From NCBI RefSeq assembly GCF_019097595.1, contig NC_080717.1, positions 21,231,836 to 21,295,835 on the forward strand: a stretch of 64,000 nucleotides of DNA, written 5' to 3'. Below, piece by piece: positions 1 to 12,341 of this stretch (positions within the stretch are counted from its first letter, which is position 1; every line of letters begins with the position of its first letter). This stretch comes from Hemibagrus wyckioides (taxonomy: Eukaryota > Chordata > Actinopteri > Siluriformes > Bagridae). Position numbers and translations under genes: made by a program. Under the pieces are notes generated by a model. That model was not told where the DNA came from. It saw nothing but the letters and a program-made list of their open reading frames with translations, and did not search any database.

Positions 1-1020
1 CTGCACCAAGTCGCTCTATATTTGTGTACTAAAACTTTTCTCAACCCGTCACGTGTCCGAACAATGATCTCCGGTTTACTTTGTCGCTGTGAGTCGCTGT
101 ATGTGTGAACATAGCATGAGACAGCTGGTCAAATCAGTTCATATTAATAATGAACACAAATTTTGGTCTAATTTTTGACTAATTAAATTGTGTGGATATT
201 GCAATGCAAATTAATATTCAGATATTCGATATATATTTTTATCATTACATACTAGCTCACAAGCAGTTAACTAGCCGACTTATGATTTACTCAAGCACAA
301 GTAAACAAAAAAAAAATTTTGGCACAATATACATAACTTAAGAGCACAAATAAACTTTTCATGGCCTCTCCACAGTGCAATAAATCACAGTGCATTTGAA
401 CATTAGCAACAAGCAACGTCAGTAAACACAAACCACTAAGCGAATTTAGTGTTCTGATACTGTTTTTGAACCAGTGTTTCTTCTTTGGACTCCGAAACAG
501 CCCGAGGTTCAGACAAGCAGTGGTATTTCCCAAATGTAGCCTCAGCACAGCATAAACAGTCAAGTGAGTGCAAGGGGTTGGGCTTAGATAGAAAGAGGAC
601 ATGGCGTGTGTATAAATATTCATGGATCCTGGCATTCTTTTATGTGCGTATATATATGTGTAGAAATGTTCCGAGTTGATTTTGATGGATTAAGTGATGT
701 GTTCTGGGGTAATTTAAGAAGAAAATAAAAGTAAAGCTGTGATAAACTTGCACACTTGATGCTAGGCCAGACTGAAACTGCAGCATGGAACAGTCTAGAA
801 GCTCATGAGATTTCTGAATGGTCAAACAAGGACAATCTGAGCCACTACTGTGACACCTGCCCTTCTGAAAATGTGTTTATTGACATGGACTAAAATGGGT
901 CTTCCCACTCCCAGACTCCCTCCACAGGTCTTTCTTTAAATCCCACGGTGATCTTCACATCATCAAGCAGAACTACTTTGCCTGTGGGCTGTGCTCTTGT
1001 TCTAATTTGGTGTTTCTCTG

Positions 1021-1056
<36 letters not shown>

Positions 1057-1205
1057 CACTCTCTCTATCTCTCTCTCCTCCCTTTCTCCTTTCCTCTCTC
1101 TCTGCGTGTTATGTGTTTGGTCCTCTCCCTTGCCTCTTCTCCTTTCCTCTCCTCTCCTCTTGTTCCCTTCTTCTCCCTTTTGTGGGTTTGTTGTCCCTTC
1201 ATCAG
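1..1205. other. nrg2: nrg2 intron (5' part outside window)
   Basis: Non-coding sequence before the first recognisable nrg2 exon. I looked for the preceding EGF-domain exon (N-terminal half of the cysteine knot) and did not find it, so it lies to the left. The last 190 bases are very pyrimidine-rich and run into the splice acceptor at 1204-1205. Confidence 0.6.
1021..1092. repeat. (CT)n microsatellite
   Basis: Mostly CT dinucleotides with a few interruptions, part of a longer C/T-rich stretch that ends at the acceptor of the nrg2 EGF exon (1206). It may contribute to the polypyrimidine tract. Confidence 0.9.
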
Positions 1206-1312
1206 GTGTCCAAATGACTATAATGGTGATCGCTGTGAAACCTCCGTTATGGCCAATTTCTACGGTATGTCCATTTCGTCTTCCTGTCCGTCTGTCTGTC
1301 TGTCTGACTGAC

Positions 1313-1343
<31 letters not shown>

Positions 1344-3993
1344 GTGCCTGTCTGTCTGTCTGTCTGTCTGTCTGCTTAAAGCTGCATGCTGCTTATGAGG
1401 TGAATGCACGATGTCTTTGTGCTTCTCTGTGTCCTTTCACTCCTTAGTGTGTCTCCATTCTGTTGTTTTGTTGATTTGACTCATAAGGTACATGTAAAAT
1501 GCACATGAGATTAGATGAGAACTGAAGTGACAGGTCCCCCCCCCCAATGATTCAAATTAATTGTGGAAGATCCTTAAACTGTAGCACAGTAGAAGAGAGA
1601 TCATTATAATGCATGTATAGCAAGCTTTACAATAGAATGACAGCATTTTCTCTTTTCATGCCATGTTCGGAAGAAGACATTTTGTGCATCAGAAGGAGTT
1701 TGTCTGGAGCTGGTTGATAGAGCATAAAAGTTTTTTTGTTGCTTGATACAGAATAAAACAAGTTACATGTGGTTTTGAGAATCTATATGAAATCTAATCC
1801 TATTAACATGGGAATGGTGTAATGTACTGTGTGTTATGAGGCCAAAGGCATGATGCATGACCTCTAACCTTTAACAACCAGCATATCTGATTAATAACAC
1901 TCACCGATTAGACCCGTCCTAAGATAATCGAAAGAATCTTGCATGCTGTTGGGCTACACAAAACCTCCACATTAGAAATAAGAGTATTACTTAAGATGGG
2001 TAGCATTTTGTGAATAGCAAGTGAATGTAAACAAATGTACTCATTATATTGTTTACCTAAAAATGAATAGAAGTCATATTCTCCATGTCTTCACTCATCT
2101 GTACTCAATTGTGTCTTTTGTGTTAGAGAGTAACGGTTCTTTTCTTTCTCTCTTTTTTTTTTGACAAAAAACGTTTTATTCTACATTTACTAAAACCGCA
2201 GGTAGTTAGTAAATAGAAGTCCTTTTTGTGTCTATCTGTGTGTCTGCATGCATCTGTGCACTTAAATATTATAATAATTTGCTTTTTTTAATTGGGAAAA
2301 TGGAGTTGGCCACAGTATGTCTGCATTGTCTGTCTGTTACTGGAACTTACACCCCTTCACGTCAGTGTCTTGAAGCAAACAGAAACATAACAATTTAGCA
2401 TTTTTGACCCATCGAACTGAACAAGTGGACATCTTTATCTGAAACCTGTTTTTTCTTTTTTTTCTTTCTTTACATTGTCAACTTTCTGCATTGGCAGAGC
2501 ATCTTGGAATTGAAATTATGGGTATGGAACTATTATTTGTTTGACTCTTAGTTTTAAGGCGTATATAAGGTCACATCAGTCTCTTTTCTCTGTGCCATAT
2601 CAAAATACCTGCAGTGATCCATTAAAGTACTGATGAAGACACAGTCGATTGAAGCACAATAAACTGTACCATGCAAATACTGTAATATGTCCATTTATGT
2701 AGATATATAGTAAGAGCTTAAGTCAAATATAGATTTTTTTTTCAATTTAAAGTACATCAGTGAAAACATGAGCTCTACTCTTCTGTCTACTGTCTGCTAC
2801 AAGACTTTATTAGCCACGAAAATCTAATAGATTAATGTAGCCAAAAGTAGAACATTATAATTGTGGGCAAATAAGAACATGAAGTTGACTAAGAACTAAA
2901 TAAAAGACTAACCAGAATGACAGATATTTAGATATTAACAAGCTTCCTGAATAGTATTAAGTTTTATTTCTCTGTGTTATTCACTTCCTGTAACAAGCAT
3001 GCAATGCGATATCAGATGAAGTTTCAGCATTTGACCTGGGCACCGCGTCGCCCCCACCCCCAACCCCCCCACCCCACCCCCTACATCATCTCTCCTCCTT
3101 TTGTCACACTCATCCCCCTCACTTCCCTCACTGCTGTCGGTCACTTCCCTCTCCTCAACGCTCTCGTCCTCTCTTGTTCTCCCTTTCCATGTTCTGTGTG
3201 TTCTCCTTTGTCATTGTGGTCATCGCCTGCCCTCTGGGGCCTCAAGTTTAACGCCAGACCAAAACAAATGTCTTCAAGGCACCTTTGTAGAGGGTCTTCA
3301 TAAAGCCTATTGCTTTCCTTACCAATGCCAGATGCTAGAAAATGCACGTCAGTGTCATATAGAAAAATATCTGACCATGAAAAAAAATAAAAATAGATTT
3401 TGCCGCATTAGTCGGTTTGATACAGCACAACACAGTTTTATGAACAACCCTCTTTGTGTGCATCATAAAAATGCTGTTTGTGTGTTTTAACCCTACTTTA
3501 CAGGCATGTACTGTGAGAAAAAAAAATATTAAAGCTTATACTGCTTTATCTTCCATTTATCTTTCACTAATGATGTCTGTAGGCCAGTGTATTATTGGGA
3601 CTGCAGGAGAGGCAGAGTCCTCCGCTTATGAACACTTCCCAGAGAAATTGCAATGTTATTGTTTTCTAAGTTTGGCAGTTATTGTTTTCTAAGTTTAGTG
3701 CCATTACGCAAGGATCCTAAAACTTTTAGACTGTTTTAGCACAATCGGCTCTGAAAATGCAAGAAACCTGCCACAGAGTTTTAAAAATTTGTTTTCTTAT
3801 AGCGTGGTTAAAAGATCACCCTGGGGTCCCAATGAACTCATAGAGTTGTTTGTCATTTATCGGTTCATGTTTATTCCAAAAGTGTAAATGGTTGAATTAT
3901 TATTATTATTTAATCTTACATAGAGTAATCAGTCTAGGTTAATCAGATCAAACTAAAGCATTTTATAACATGTCTGCTACTGATTCACTGTCC

Positions 3994-4025
<32 letters not shown>

Positions 4026-7000
4026 GTTATTCACACTTATTCAGAGGCAGAAAAACTGTACCAAAAGCGGGTCCTGACAATAACAGGCATTTGCGTGGCT
4101 CTGCTGGTGGTTGGCATCGTGTGTGTTGTTGCATACTGCAAAACCAAGTAAGTCCAGAGAAGAAAGCTTTTCACTTCTGAAAGTGGTGGGTCTAATACTG
4201 GAAAACTGAACTTAGTATAACCTTCATACTTGATCGTCTGGATATTAGAGCAAACAGATGCGGCCTATATCTGTAAAACATGATCATATCTGTGATATTA
4301 AACTATTTGAAGCCAACTAAAGTGCCATTTTGGAAAGATTTCGTATTGTGGAAAAATCCTACAGACCTTTTGGCCATAGCAATTTTAGAACTATAACCCT
4401 GTTATGCTATTTTGAATATCAGGTGCATTATCATAATTATTGGAGCTATTAGAGATTTTTATTCCTGATCTGTTCAGTCACAGAGCTAAAAGCACCTCCA
4501 TTGTGCTGACTAACATATTAACAGCGCTTTCCCTCATTTTAGAAAAATCACACTTGGCATTCTTCATATTTGTTTGTAAATGATTGAGTTTTAAAGTATA
4601 CTCTAAGAGCTTTCGCAATAGTAGGTAGTAGATACCACTGTAACACTCTTTACAAAATAGTACTGGTTTTTTTTGGCAAGGGCCTCATTTTGCTAACCTC
4701 GGCTGCATGGTTCTCTATGAGCTCTATGAGTATGAAACTTTACTGAAGTTGAATCAGTAAACATCAATGATTATGAATGGATATTATAGATTTTTCTCCT
4801 CCTCTGTTCTGATAATATAATCCTCTTTAGATCTTTTTATTGATGAAGAAACGATCCAGATCATTGTTCCAGGAAAAAAAAAAAAAGGCTTAGTTATGAG
4901 TGAAATAATATCTCTGCAGGAAACAAAGGAAGAAGATGCAAAGCCATTTGCACCAGAACATGTGTGTAGAACACCCTAATCGTATGCTGGCCAATGGACC
5001 CAACCACCCAGGGCCTGGTCCCGGCCCGGAGGAGATCCCTATGGTCGATGTAAGTGTGAATCATTACTTCAGATCTTCAAATTGGATGGGAATTTTTCTA
5101 CTAAATCAAATCTAATCTAATTGCATACTACAAAACCTCAGGGGACTTGCAAAAGTGTTCTATAGTCATATTTTCCTAAAACCGCTTTACTTAAGGTGCA
5201 GCATTGATATATGATGGTCTACATGTTAATTAATCGTAATCATGATAAAAACCCAAAACGTATTTGAGTCATCCTCCACATAAGAGACAATCACAAAGCT
5301 AAAGTGAAACGGATTATTCAGGCAGGTATTACTGTATGACTGGGTTTCCATTTTATCCATTAGGATTGGGGTGACCTTGATAACTCCAGCACCTTCACAT
5401 TACAAAAGCAAAATAATCAGTAGATGTGTATATGCAAAGGTGGAAATGATGTCATTTTACAGGAAAATGTCTTGTAAGATACTGGGGAAAAAAATGTGTA
5501 CACTTTTCAAAAGATTATAATGGTTGTAATTTCTCACACTAATCAAACTTAAGCCACTGATATTTCCACTACTGTCCCAGTCCTTATGTTTTATCACTAC
5601 TACCTGAGTTTGCTTTGTCCTGTTTGAGATATAAAAGAAATTTGGCTCCTAGTTATGCATCTCTGAGTATATTTTGATAGCCAGACACAGTGCATATGTT
5701 CTTTATGAGGCTGTAGCACGTACAACTCTTATGTCAAAAATCCATATCTCATCTCACATCGGTCTGTGTTGCAGTATATCTCTAAGAATGCCCCAGCCAC
5801 CGAGCGAGTGATACGACATGGAACAGAGACATCGGGCAACTTCTCGGGCAGCCGGATGTCCTCGCGGTCCCACCACTCCTCTACTGCCACCCACGCTTCC
5901 AGTCACCGGTATAGACCCTGCCTATCTAACAGTATCAACTCTCTCTCCCTATTTATCCATTCTGCAGGTCCCTCGTACATACCTCAGACATACATCCACC
6001 CACATCACAACTTCACCATCTGTCTCCTCTCCCTATTTTCTCTATCTACAGGAAGTCCACTACTAAGAAGCTTTACCATAAATTATGAAAACTAAAGCAA
6101 TGGTGTACAACTATTTCTCAAACAAGGTTGTATTATGTTTTACGGATATATGCGGAGATGCTTAGCACAGATAACTGCATCATTAACAGGTGCTTAATTA
6201 TGTCATTAAGAGGAATCGGTAGTTAAGGAAATACTACGGTCTCTTTTCAAAGCCATTGTTATAGCTATATGTGTATCACAGACAATAACTTCAACACATT
6301 TGTCTGTATTGAGAAAACACCATTTTCTAAAAACTAAGAAATCTGTATGCCTATATAATGCTCTATAAAGCCTTTAGAATGATGCAGACATAAGCTAATG
6401 TCTTCCTAATATATTTGTCGCTTAAATAATGTCATTCTGATTAAATATTACCTTCCCTATGGTTTTGTGATGTCCATGCACCAGAGCTACATAGTACATT
6501 TCTCTCTCAAATACATCTGAAATGAAAAATTATACAAATTTGGAAATTAGGTTCAAAAGAAATGCTGGAGTATTTATTTAATGCTGCATATTACAAGCAT
6601 ACATTTTTATATTTTATTGGAATATGCAGCACTGCAACAGAATTAATGATTAGCTATATTGGATATTGGGACAAATAGGATATTCAGATAAATTACAATT
6701 TCTCGTAAAGCTAAGCAATTACTTTGGGCTGCTACTGTGTATTCCCTTTTATCTTCCCTTTTTAACTCAGAAACATATCTCTAAGCTTCTTCTCGAATTA
6801 CCCTGATGCTAAAATATCCTGAATCCCACAGGCATGAGGAGAGGACATGGAGTATGGAGAGGTCAGACAGCATGAACTCGAACTGCCACTCGGGGGCACT
6901 CTCTTCCTCAGTGGGCACCAGTAAATGCAGCAGTCCAGCATGTATGGCTCGGCATGCAGCACACCGTGGCTATTCTGAGCCTGCACGGAGCCCCCTGCAG

Positions 7001-8384
7001 TACGGAGACTCATTCGACTCTCTGCGGGACTCACCTCACAGCGACAGGTGATGGAAAGGGGAGGTGTGAACATGTAGAATAGGTACAATCCAAGAATAGG
7101 GTTATGAACAATTGATGACACGAATAAGACTATTTTACAGACTTAAAAATGTTTGCTTTTCGGGCCTGGAAAACATAAATGTGAACTTAAATTTGAAAAT
7201 TGGGAATCAAACATGCCTTAGTCGTGTTTGGTTGAAATGAGCAAACAGATAAAAAAGTTTGTGTGTGTGAATGTAAGCATGATATTCCAGTCATACTTAA
7301 AAGTAGATTAATCCATCTCATCCTTCCATGTAAGTCAATTCTAATGTTTTTGCATGCTGTTAAAATCATAGTCAAAGCTGGGGTCCTATAAATCCCAGTT
7401 CATATATAGTCCATAAGTCAGAGTTAAGTCTTAATCCAGGACTCAAGTACTACATGACTAGTTTGAGTAAATCTATAGAGAGATGTGACCATCTAAAAAG
7501 AAATATGCCCTTCTTATCCCTTCCTATCCCTTCCCTTCCCTTCCCTTCCCTTCCCTTCCCTTCCCTTTCCTTTCCTTTCCTTTCCTTTCCTTTCCTTTCC
7601 TTTCCTTTTCATTCCATTCCATTCCATTCCATTCCATTCCATTCCATTCCTTCCCTTCCCTTCCCTTCCCTTCCCTTCCCTTCCCCATTCTTCTTCTTTC
7701 CCCCTTGCTTCCCTCTCCACTTCTTTCCTCTTCCTTCCCAGGTATGTGTCAGCACTGACCACGCCGGCCCGTCTGTCTCCAGTGGACTTCCACTCCTCCT
7801 CACTGCCCCAGCAGGTGCCTACCTTCCAGATCACGACACCCAATGCCAGCCATGCACTGTCCCTACCGCCGGCTGTAGGTTCCTACTCACCTGGCGATGA
7901 TCAGCCACTCCTACGCCGGCCACGCCGTACACGTAACCCATACCACAGTGAGGGGACCGGCTCTCTCCCGTCTAGCCCATACCGCCTTGCGGACGATGAG
8001 GACTACGAGACAACACAGGAGTACATGTCGTCCCGCGAGCAGCCCAAAAAGAGTGGCAGCGGGCGACGCTGGCACAGGAGGTCACGCCTCAATGGACACG
8101 TTTCCCAGCGTGCCAAGGGGCCGAGAGACTACAGCTCGCAGAGTTGCCTGTCGGACAGCGAGTGGGAGGAGGAGGAGGAGGAGGATATGGGTGAGCTGGG
8201 GCATGGCGAGAGCACGCCTTTCCTCAGCATGCAGAACATGAGCATGAACAACGAGCCGGCCACCATCTACCGGCCCAATGACATGCGGACGTACAGCAGT
8301 ACAGCACGCAGCACGTCACGCTCAAACACACACACAAACAAACTGTCACAGTCACGGTCCAAACCGGACAATGCACCCCTTTAA
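1206..8384 (+). CDS. nrg2: Neuregulin-2, 3' part (EGF end, TM, cytoplasmic tail)
   Basis: Seven exons: 1206-1264, 2498-2521, 4045-4147, 4920-5049, 5775-5908, 6832-7047, 7742-8384 (stop TAA 8382-8384). All junction phases agree, giving about 435 residues. Exon 1 holds the end of the EGF-like receptor-binding domain (CPNDYNGDRC, beta type). The 24-nt exon encodes HLGIEIM, a beta1-type juxtamembrane insert whose length is a multiple of three, so it can be skipped in frame. Exon 3 carries the stalk (EAEKLYQKR) and the single membrane span (VLTITGICVALLVVGIVCVV). The tail has the NRG2-type blocks YISKNAPATERVIR, VGTSKCSSPAC, SALTTPARLSPVDFH and YETTQEY and ends in NAPL. These point to NRG2 rather than NRG1. 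NRG2 is a membrane-anchored growth factor that activates ErbB3/ErbB4 after shedding. The 5' exons (Ig and start of EGF) are outside the window. Whether this is the a or b teleost paralogue cannot be told. Confidence 0.95.
1287..1374. repeat. (CTGT)n microsatellite
   Basis: Tandem CTGT units with a few substitutions, beginning about 20 bases after the splice donor of the nrg2 EGF exon. Confidence 0.9.
3994..4019. repeat. (GT)13 microsatellite
   Basis: Perfect GT run ending 25 bases before the acceptor of the nrg2 transmembrane exon (4045). Confidence 0.95.
5909..7741. other. nrg2: nrg2 introns in the cytoplasmic-tail region
   Basis: Two introns (5909-6831 and 7048-7741). No exon was recognised inside them. 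The second ends in the pentanucleotide tract listed separately. Confidence 0.6.
7511..7686. repeat. Three-part pyrimidine pentanucleotide tract (CCCTT, CCTTT, CATTC)
   Basis: About 175 bases of pentanucleotides in consecutive blocks: CCCTT units, then CCTTT, then about nine CATTC units (roughly 7610-7650), then CCCTT again. The complement of CATTC is GAATG, the unit of mammalian satellite II/III-like arrays. The whole block is C/T only except for the A of CATTC and ends about 55 bases before the acceptor of the last nrg2 coding exon. Confidence 0.95.
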
Positions 8385-10430
8385 ACAAAGAGCAGTGACG
8401 AGGACAGTGAAACAACATATCTAGGAGAGAGAGAGAAAAAATGATATATGCTATAGACCTGCACCTATAAGAAATATTTTTTATTTTATATAACAGACAG
8501 ATATTCTAAACAAAGGAAATATTTATTTTCATTTCAGCAAAAATTGTCTACTAGCTAGCAGCAAAGACTTTTTTATAGGGGGGAATATTTATATGTAATT
8601 TCTGTTCTTTGGTTTACAGCATTACGAAGAAGAATCACGTGCCAATTTTTTCACAACTTAGAAATAGAATAATATTGTGGTGCCTTTTGCTGTATGCCGA
8701 TGAGGGAGGTTCCGTTGAGTTTTTTGTAGCCTTTCTTAAAATGGACTCCTGGGTTTTATATAGACATGTTTTGTTTTTGTTTTTTTTTCTCGTTTTCTTT
8801 TTGATTTGTTTGTTCAGGATCTCCCCATTTGAACTGTGATCTAATTCTGACATCATGCAATATGGGAATCACTTTTATGTAAGATGTTTGTTTACATGAG
8901 TAGGGGTCCACATACTGGTCATTGTCCCAAGGCATATATACAATCACCATGGGCACGCTGTTTCCTGTTTGAGACAGGAAATGGTGTGTTTGTGTAGACA
9001 TTCTAATGCTTTCTACACAATGCCCCCCCTCCCACACACACACACACACACACTGGTTATCACATATTGTTTGCAGGTCTGCAGGTGTTCATAGGGCATT
9101 GTACTAGGTCATGGTACCTGCCCCGGTGTTCAGGGTTTTCAAAATGGCAGTGTGTGTACGTCCAATGAATGTGTTTACTCTACTGTATGTAAGAGAAGGG
9201 GACTGTGTATGTATTTGTGTGTGTGTGTGTTTGAGTGTTGTGCTCTCTGTGTGTGCATGTGAATGCTAGGTTGAGTCTGTAGTCTGTCTGTATGTGTTTG
9301 GTTTTGTCGGTATGCACCTGCGTGTTGTGTGTTGAAGTGTAACAGGCACTAGTCTAAAGGTTTGGGTGTATGTTTGTATCTAAGTGTGCTCTCTCTGATG
9401 GGTTTTGTCATAGGGGAGCTCTGACACTCTGTTTCCATTATGTTGGCTTTGAAAGAACGATGAAAGACACACTGGTGACTTTGCCGCTACCCAGTGGCAA
9501 GATGAGCTCATTGCACTGTACCCTTCCTTCCATGTGTAGTGTTTGGCAGTGGTGCCGCCTGCAGATGAACCAATCCAGCCTGATTCTAGCCTACATAGAC
9601 TGACATATCCCGTTAGCTCACACGCCCCTGTTCCTATGCCAGCAGCTTAAAGCCGCAATGTGTCTCAGGACTTTCCATCCAAAAACCCACATGATCCATA
9701 CGCACTCCTCACTCTCAGATCTGATCCGACACTCTGAGAATGATACCACTGGCTATTTTTTGCTCATTTGTGAAACCTGTAGAAAGTCTGTGATGACCTG
9801 ACATTTTAAAGTGCTTTTTCTGCTGCCCCCTTTGTCTCTTTGGTTGTGTTTTGTCTGTATGCAAGCTGCTGTTAGCAGTGCAGGTTCGGGCGTGCTACTT
9901 TAAGCGAACAGATTGTGAAATGACCTCTTTTTTAGTTTCTCACTTGCCCAAAACCCTTGAAAGCGCTCCATCCAGCAATGTTACACACCCAAAATTGCCC
10001 TATCCACACGCAAACACACCCACCTCCACGCCTGTATCCGCATAACATACACTGTGTCCTTGCATCCAAATACACTCCTACACACTCACCCAAAGCTTCT
10101 CCTGACTCATGGATTTCCTTCATTCCTTTCTCTCTCTCTTCTCTTGTTCTGTTCTTCCTCTGTCTGCCTGTCGAGGCTTCCCTTTTTCTGCATGTCCTAG
10201 TGGTTCTGGTAGATGGGTGCATGGTAAACGCAGCAACCGAGTTGTCTTCACACGGTGAAAGTGTACTTTTCATTTTGACATCCAGCAATAAACCCCCCTT
10301 TTTTTCATGCCCATTCTTGACTTGGAATATGCTAGAAATTTTTGCAAGTTTTCTCAGAAAATAGTACTTGTACAAAAATCAAACCACTTGTTCATATGGA
10401 AAAAAAATAAATCTTTATTCCTACCATTTT
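8385..10430 (+). other. nrg2: nrg2 3' untranslated region (probable extent)
   Basis: About 2 kb following the nrg2 stop with no other gene evident. Candidate AATAAA signals lie at 10287-10292 and 10406-10411, and an A-run follows at about 10431-10445. A (CA)n run sits at 9033-9053. The true 3' end is an inference, and an earlier polyadenylation site is possible. Confidence 0.5.
9033..9053. repeat. (CA)n microsatellite
   Basis: Short CA run in the probable nrg2 3' UTR, preceded by a C-run. Confidence 0.85.
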
Positions 10431-10810
10431 AAAAAAAAAAAAAAATTCCCAATTTGTCATATTTATGTAATGTTTCTTACTCATTTTCAGTGAAGTCTCA
10501 CAGAATTTCTTCCTGCAAGCATTTAAAGAACGGTAGGTATTTCACTATTCTAAACTACTGCCAAAATATACATCCATAAAAGCCTGACATGTGTATTGTC
10601 ACACAAGACATGACATTTTGTAACCCAAGGTTTGTTTTCTTTATCTGACAAGTTCCTTTCATGACAGAGCACAAGTAAAAAGAAAGGAATGCAGCATGAC
10701 CAGAACAAGAGATCTTTTGACTGTTTTTGAATAAAAACTCCCTCAGCCATAGACCAAGTATTTCATAGAATTGACATGAAACATTACAAACAAAGCTTTT
10801 ACGATATATA

Positions 10811-10813
<3 letters not shown>

Positions 10814-10865
<52 letters not shown>
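10814..10865. repeat. (TA)n microsatellite
   Basis: Near-perfect TA run that directly borders the Tc1 remnant starting at 10866, as expected for an element that targets TA. Confidence 0.95.
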
Positions 10866-10868
<3 letters not shown>

Positions 10869-11200
10869 TGACAGGTGAAGTGAATAACACTGATTATCTC
10901 ATCATGGCACCTGTTAGTGGGTGGGATATATTAGGCAGCAAGTGAACAGTTTGTCCTCAAAGTTGATGTGTTAGAAACAGGAAAAATGGGCATGTGTAAG
11001 GATTTGAGCGAGTTTGACAAGGGCCAAATTGTGATGGCTAGACGACTGGATCATCTCCAAAACTGCAGCTCTTGTGGGGTGCAGTGGGCCGATCCAACAG
11101 ACGCTACCGTTGCTCAAATTGTTAATGCTGGTTCTGATAGAAAGGTGTCAGAATACACATAATATTAGGCAGGTGGTCATAAGGTTATGCCTGATTGGTG
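10866..11200 (+). mobile_element. Internally deleted Tc1-like element (family 2, copy 1)
   Basis: Starts CACTGACAGGTGAAGTG after a TA run and ends near AGGCAGGTGGTCATAAGG before a GT run. Inside are fragments of the N-terminal transposase coding region ([20 protein letters not shown], then a piece like [18 protein letters not shown]) joined across a deletion. Related copies with the same words lie at 33864-34420 and 48400-48768. It is far too short (335 bp) to be autonomous. Confidence 0.8.
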
Positions 11201-12009
11201 TGTGTGTGTGTGTATAAGAAAAACCATTTATTTTGCTAAGACTACATGCAAGCCTGGTATTTCCTTTCCTTTTATTTTATTTTATTTTATTTGCCATATG
11301 CCCATAAATAAAGAAAATATTACTTTTACAAAAAATAAAAAATAAAAATAAAGATGCTTGTGGGAGCAGCTTTTCTTTATTCTGCTGCCCCCTTTAGATG
11401 TCGCCACAGCCTATAAATGATATTTGACTTTCGATATCTGAACCCATGTTTCATTTGGCACAGGATTTACGCCAGAATCTCTTCCTGACGCACTCAGCAA
11501 CCATGTCATCTCTTTTATTTTTCTTACAGTGAAAAGTGCCTACATTTGCATTATTCATTACGACAAGATAAATGTCAAATTGCATCGTCTCATTAATGAT
11601 CGATACTGAAGGTAGGTCTAAACCTACTTTAATCATTTCTTTTTCCTCTGAACTGAGAGCAGCATCTCTATGCAATCAAACACCTTTTGACCAGTTCATG
11701 ATAGAAAATAATAGATAGAGAATATTCATGAATTAGTCGCTAAAGTTATTCGAACCCTATGTAATCACTGTTAGTTTATAACCAAAGAGATTCTGTTATC
11801 TGATAACCTGCACCTATAGCCTTTATGTTATTCAGTGTAGTTAAACAGAAAATAATAATTTACTTATTTTATTTATTTATTTACTTATTTATTTTAAAAA
11901 TAAGGAAAAATGAACATGCCACAAATTCACAAATTACACAACGTTTGGCAAGGTTTTCCGGTTTAGTAATCTGGGTTTGTGGCCACGCGCTTCTTTTCTG
12001 TTTTTTCTC
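11201..12009. other. Intergenic region between nrg2 and b3gnt2-like
   Basis: AT-rich sequence with a short GT run, a TTTTA-type run near 11270 and a TTTA-type run near 11870. No gene, RNA or further transposon was recognised. Confidence 0.5.
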
Positions 12010-12261
12010 AGACAGGGAGGTGTGTGTGCACGCGCTAACGTCGCGCGCTACTCGGACCGCCAGTCAGTTTGTGTATTATCTGAAAGCGTGTGTCAAATTC
12101 GCTTCGTTATTTCCTTGTTTTATTTTTAGCTCTCTTTTTTCCTGGTTGAAAAGACAGTAAACTCTGTTTTATTTTTGTTAAAGAAGACACCGGCAAGTTT
12201 AGACCACAGGAGTTTCACGAAAGGACCTCGGATTGTTTCTGCTAAAGGCACTTATATCTCG
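12010..12261 (+). promoter_or_regulatory. Probable promoter and non-coding first exon of b3gnt2-like
   Basis: A local CpG cluster (GCGCGC, ACGTCGCGCGC around 12030-12050) in otherwise CpG-poor DNA, followed by a clean splice donor at 12262 (TCG|GTATGT). The only good downstream acceptor is 13808-13809, three bases before the b3gnt2-like start codon, so this is most likely its 5' UTR exon. The transcription start is not determined. Confidence 0.5.
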
Positions 12262-12310
12262 GTATGTATCTGTCTACCTACTGGTCAGCGTTTTTAACGT
12301 TGTGGTGTTT

Positions 12311-12341
<31 letters not shown>

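Larger units (their letters stand above)
1265..5774. other. nrg2: nrg2 introns between the EGF, TM and tail exons
   Basis: Four introns (1265-2497, 2522-4044, 4148-4919, 5050-5774). Apart from the microsatellites listed separately, I see AT-rich unique sequence and no further exon. Confidence 0.6.

Noticed and set aside
7514..7843. Lys/Glu/Gly-rich open frame on the minus strand over the pentanucleotide tract
   Set aside because: It is a translation of simple repeats with no family resemblance, and the opposite strand carries the nrg2 exon.
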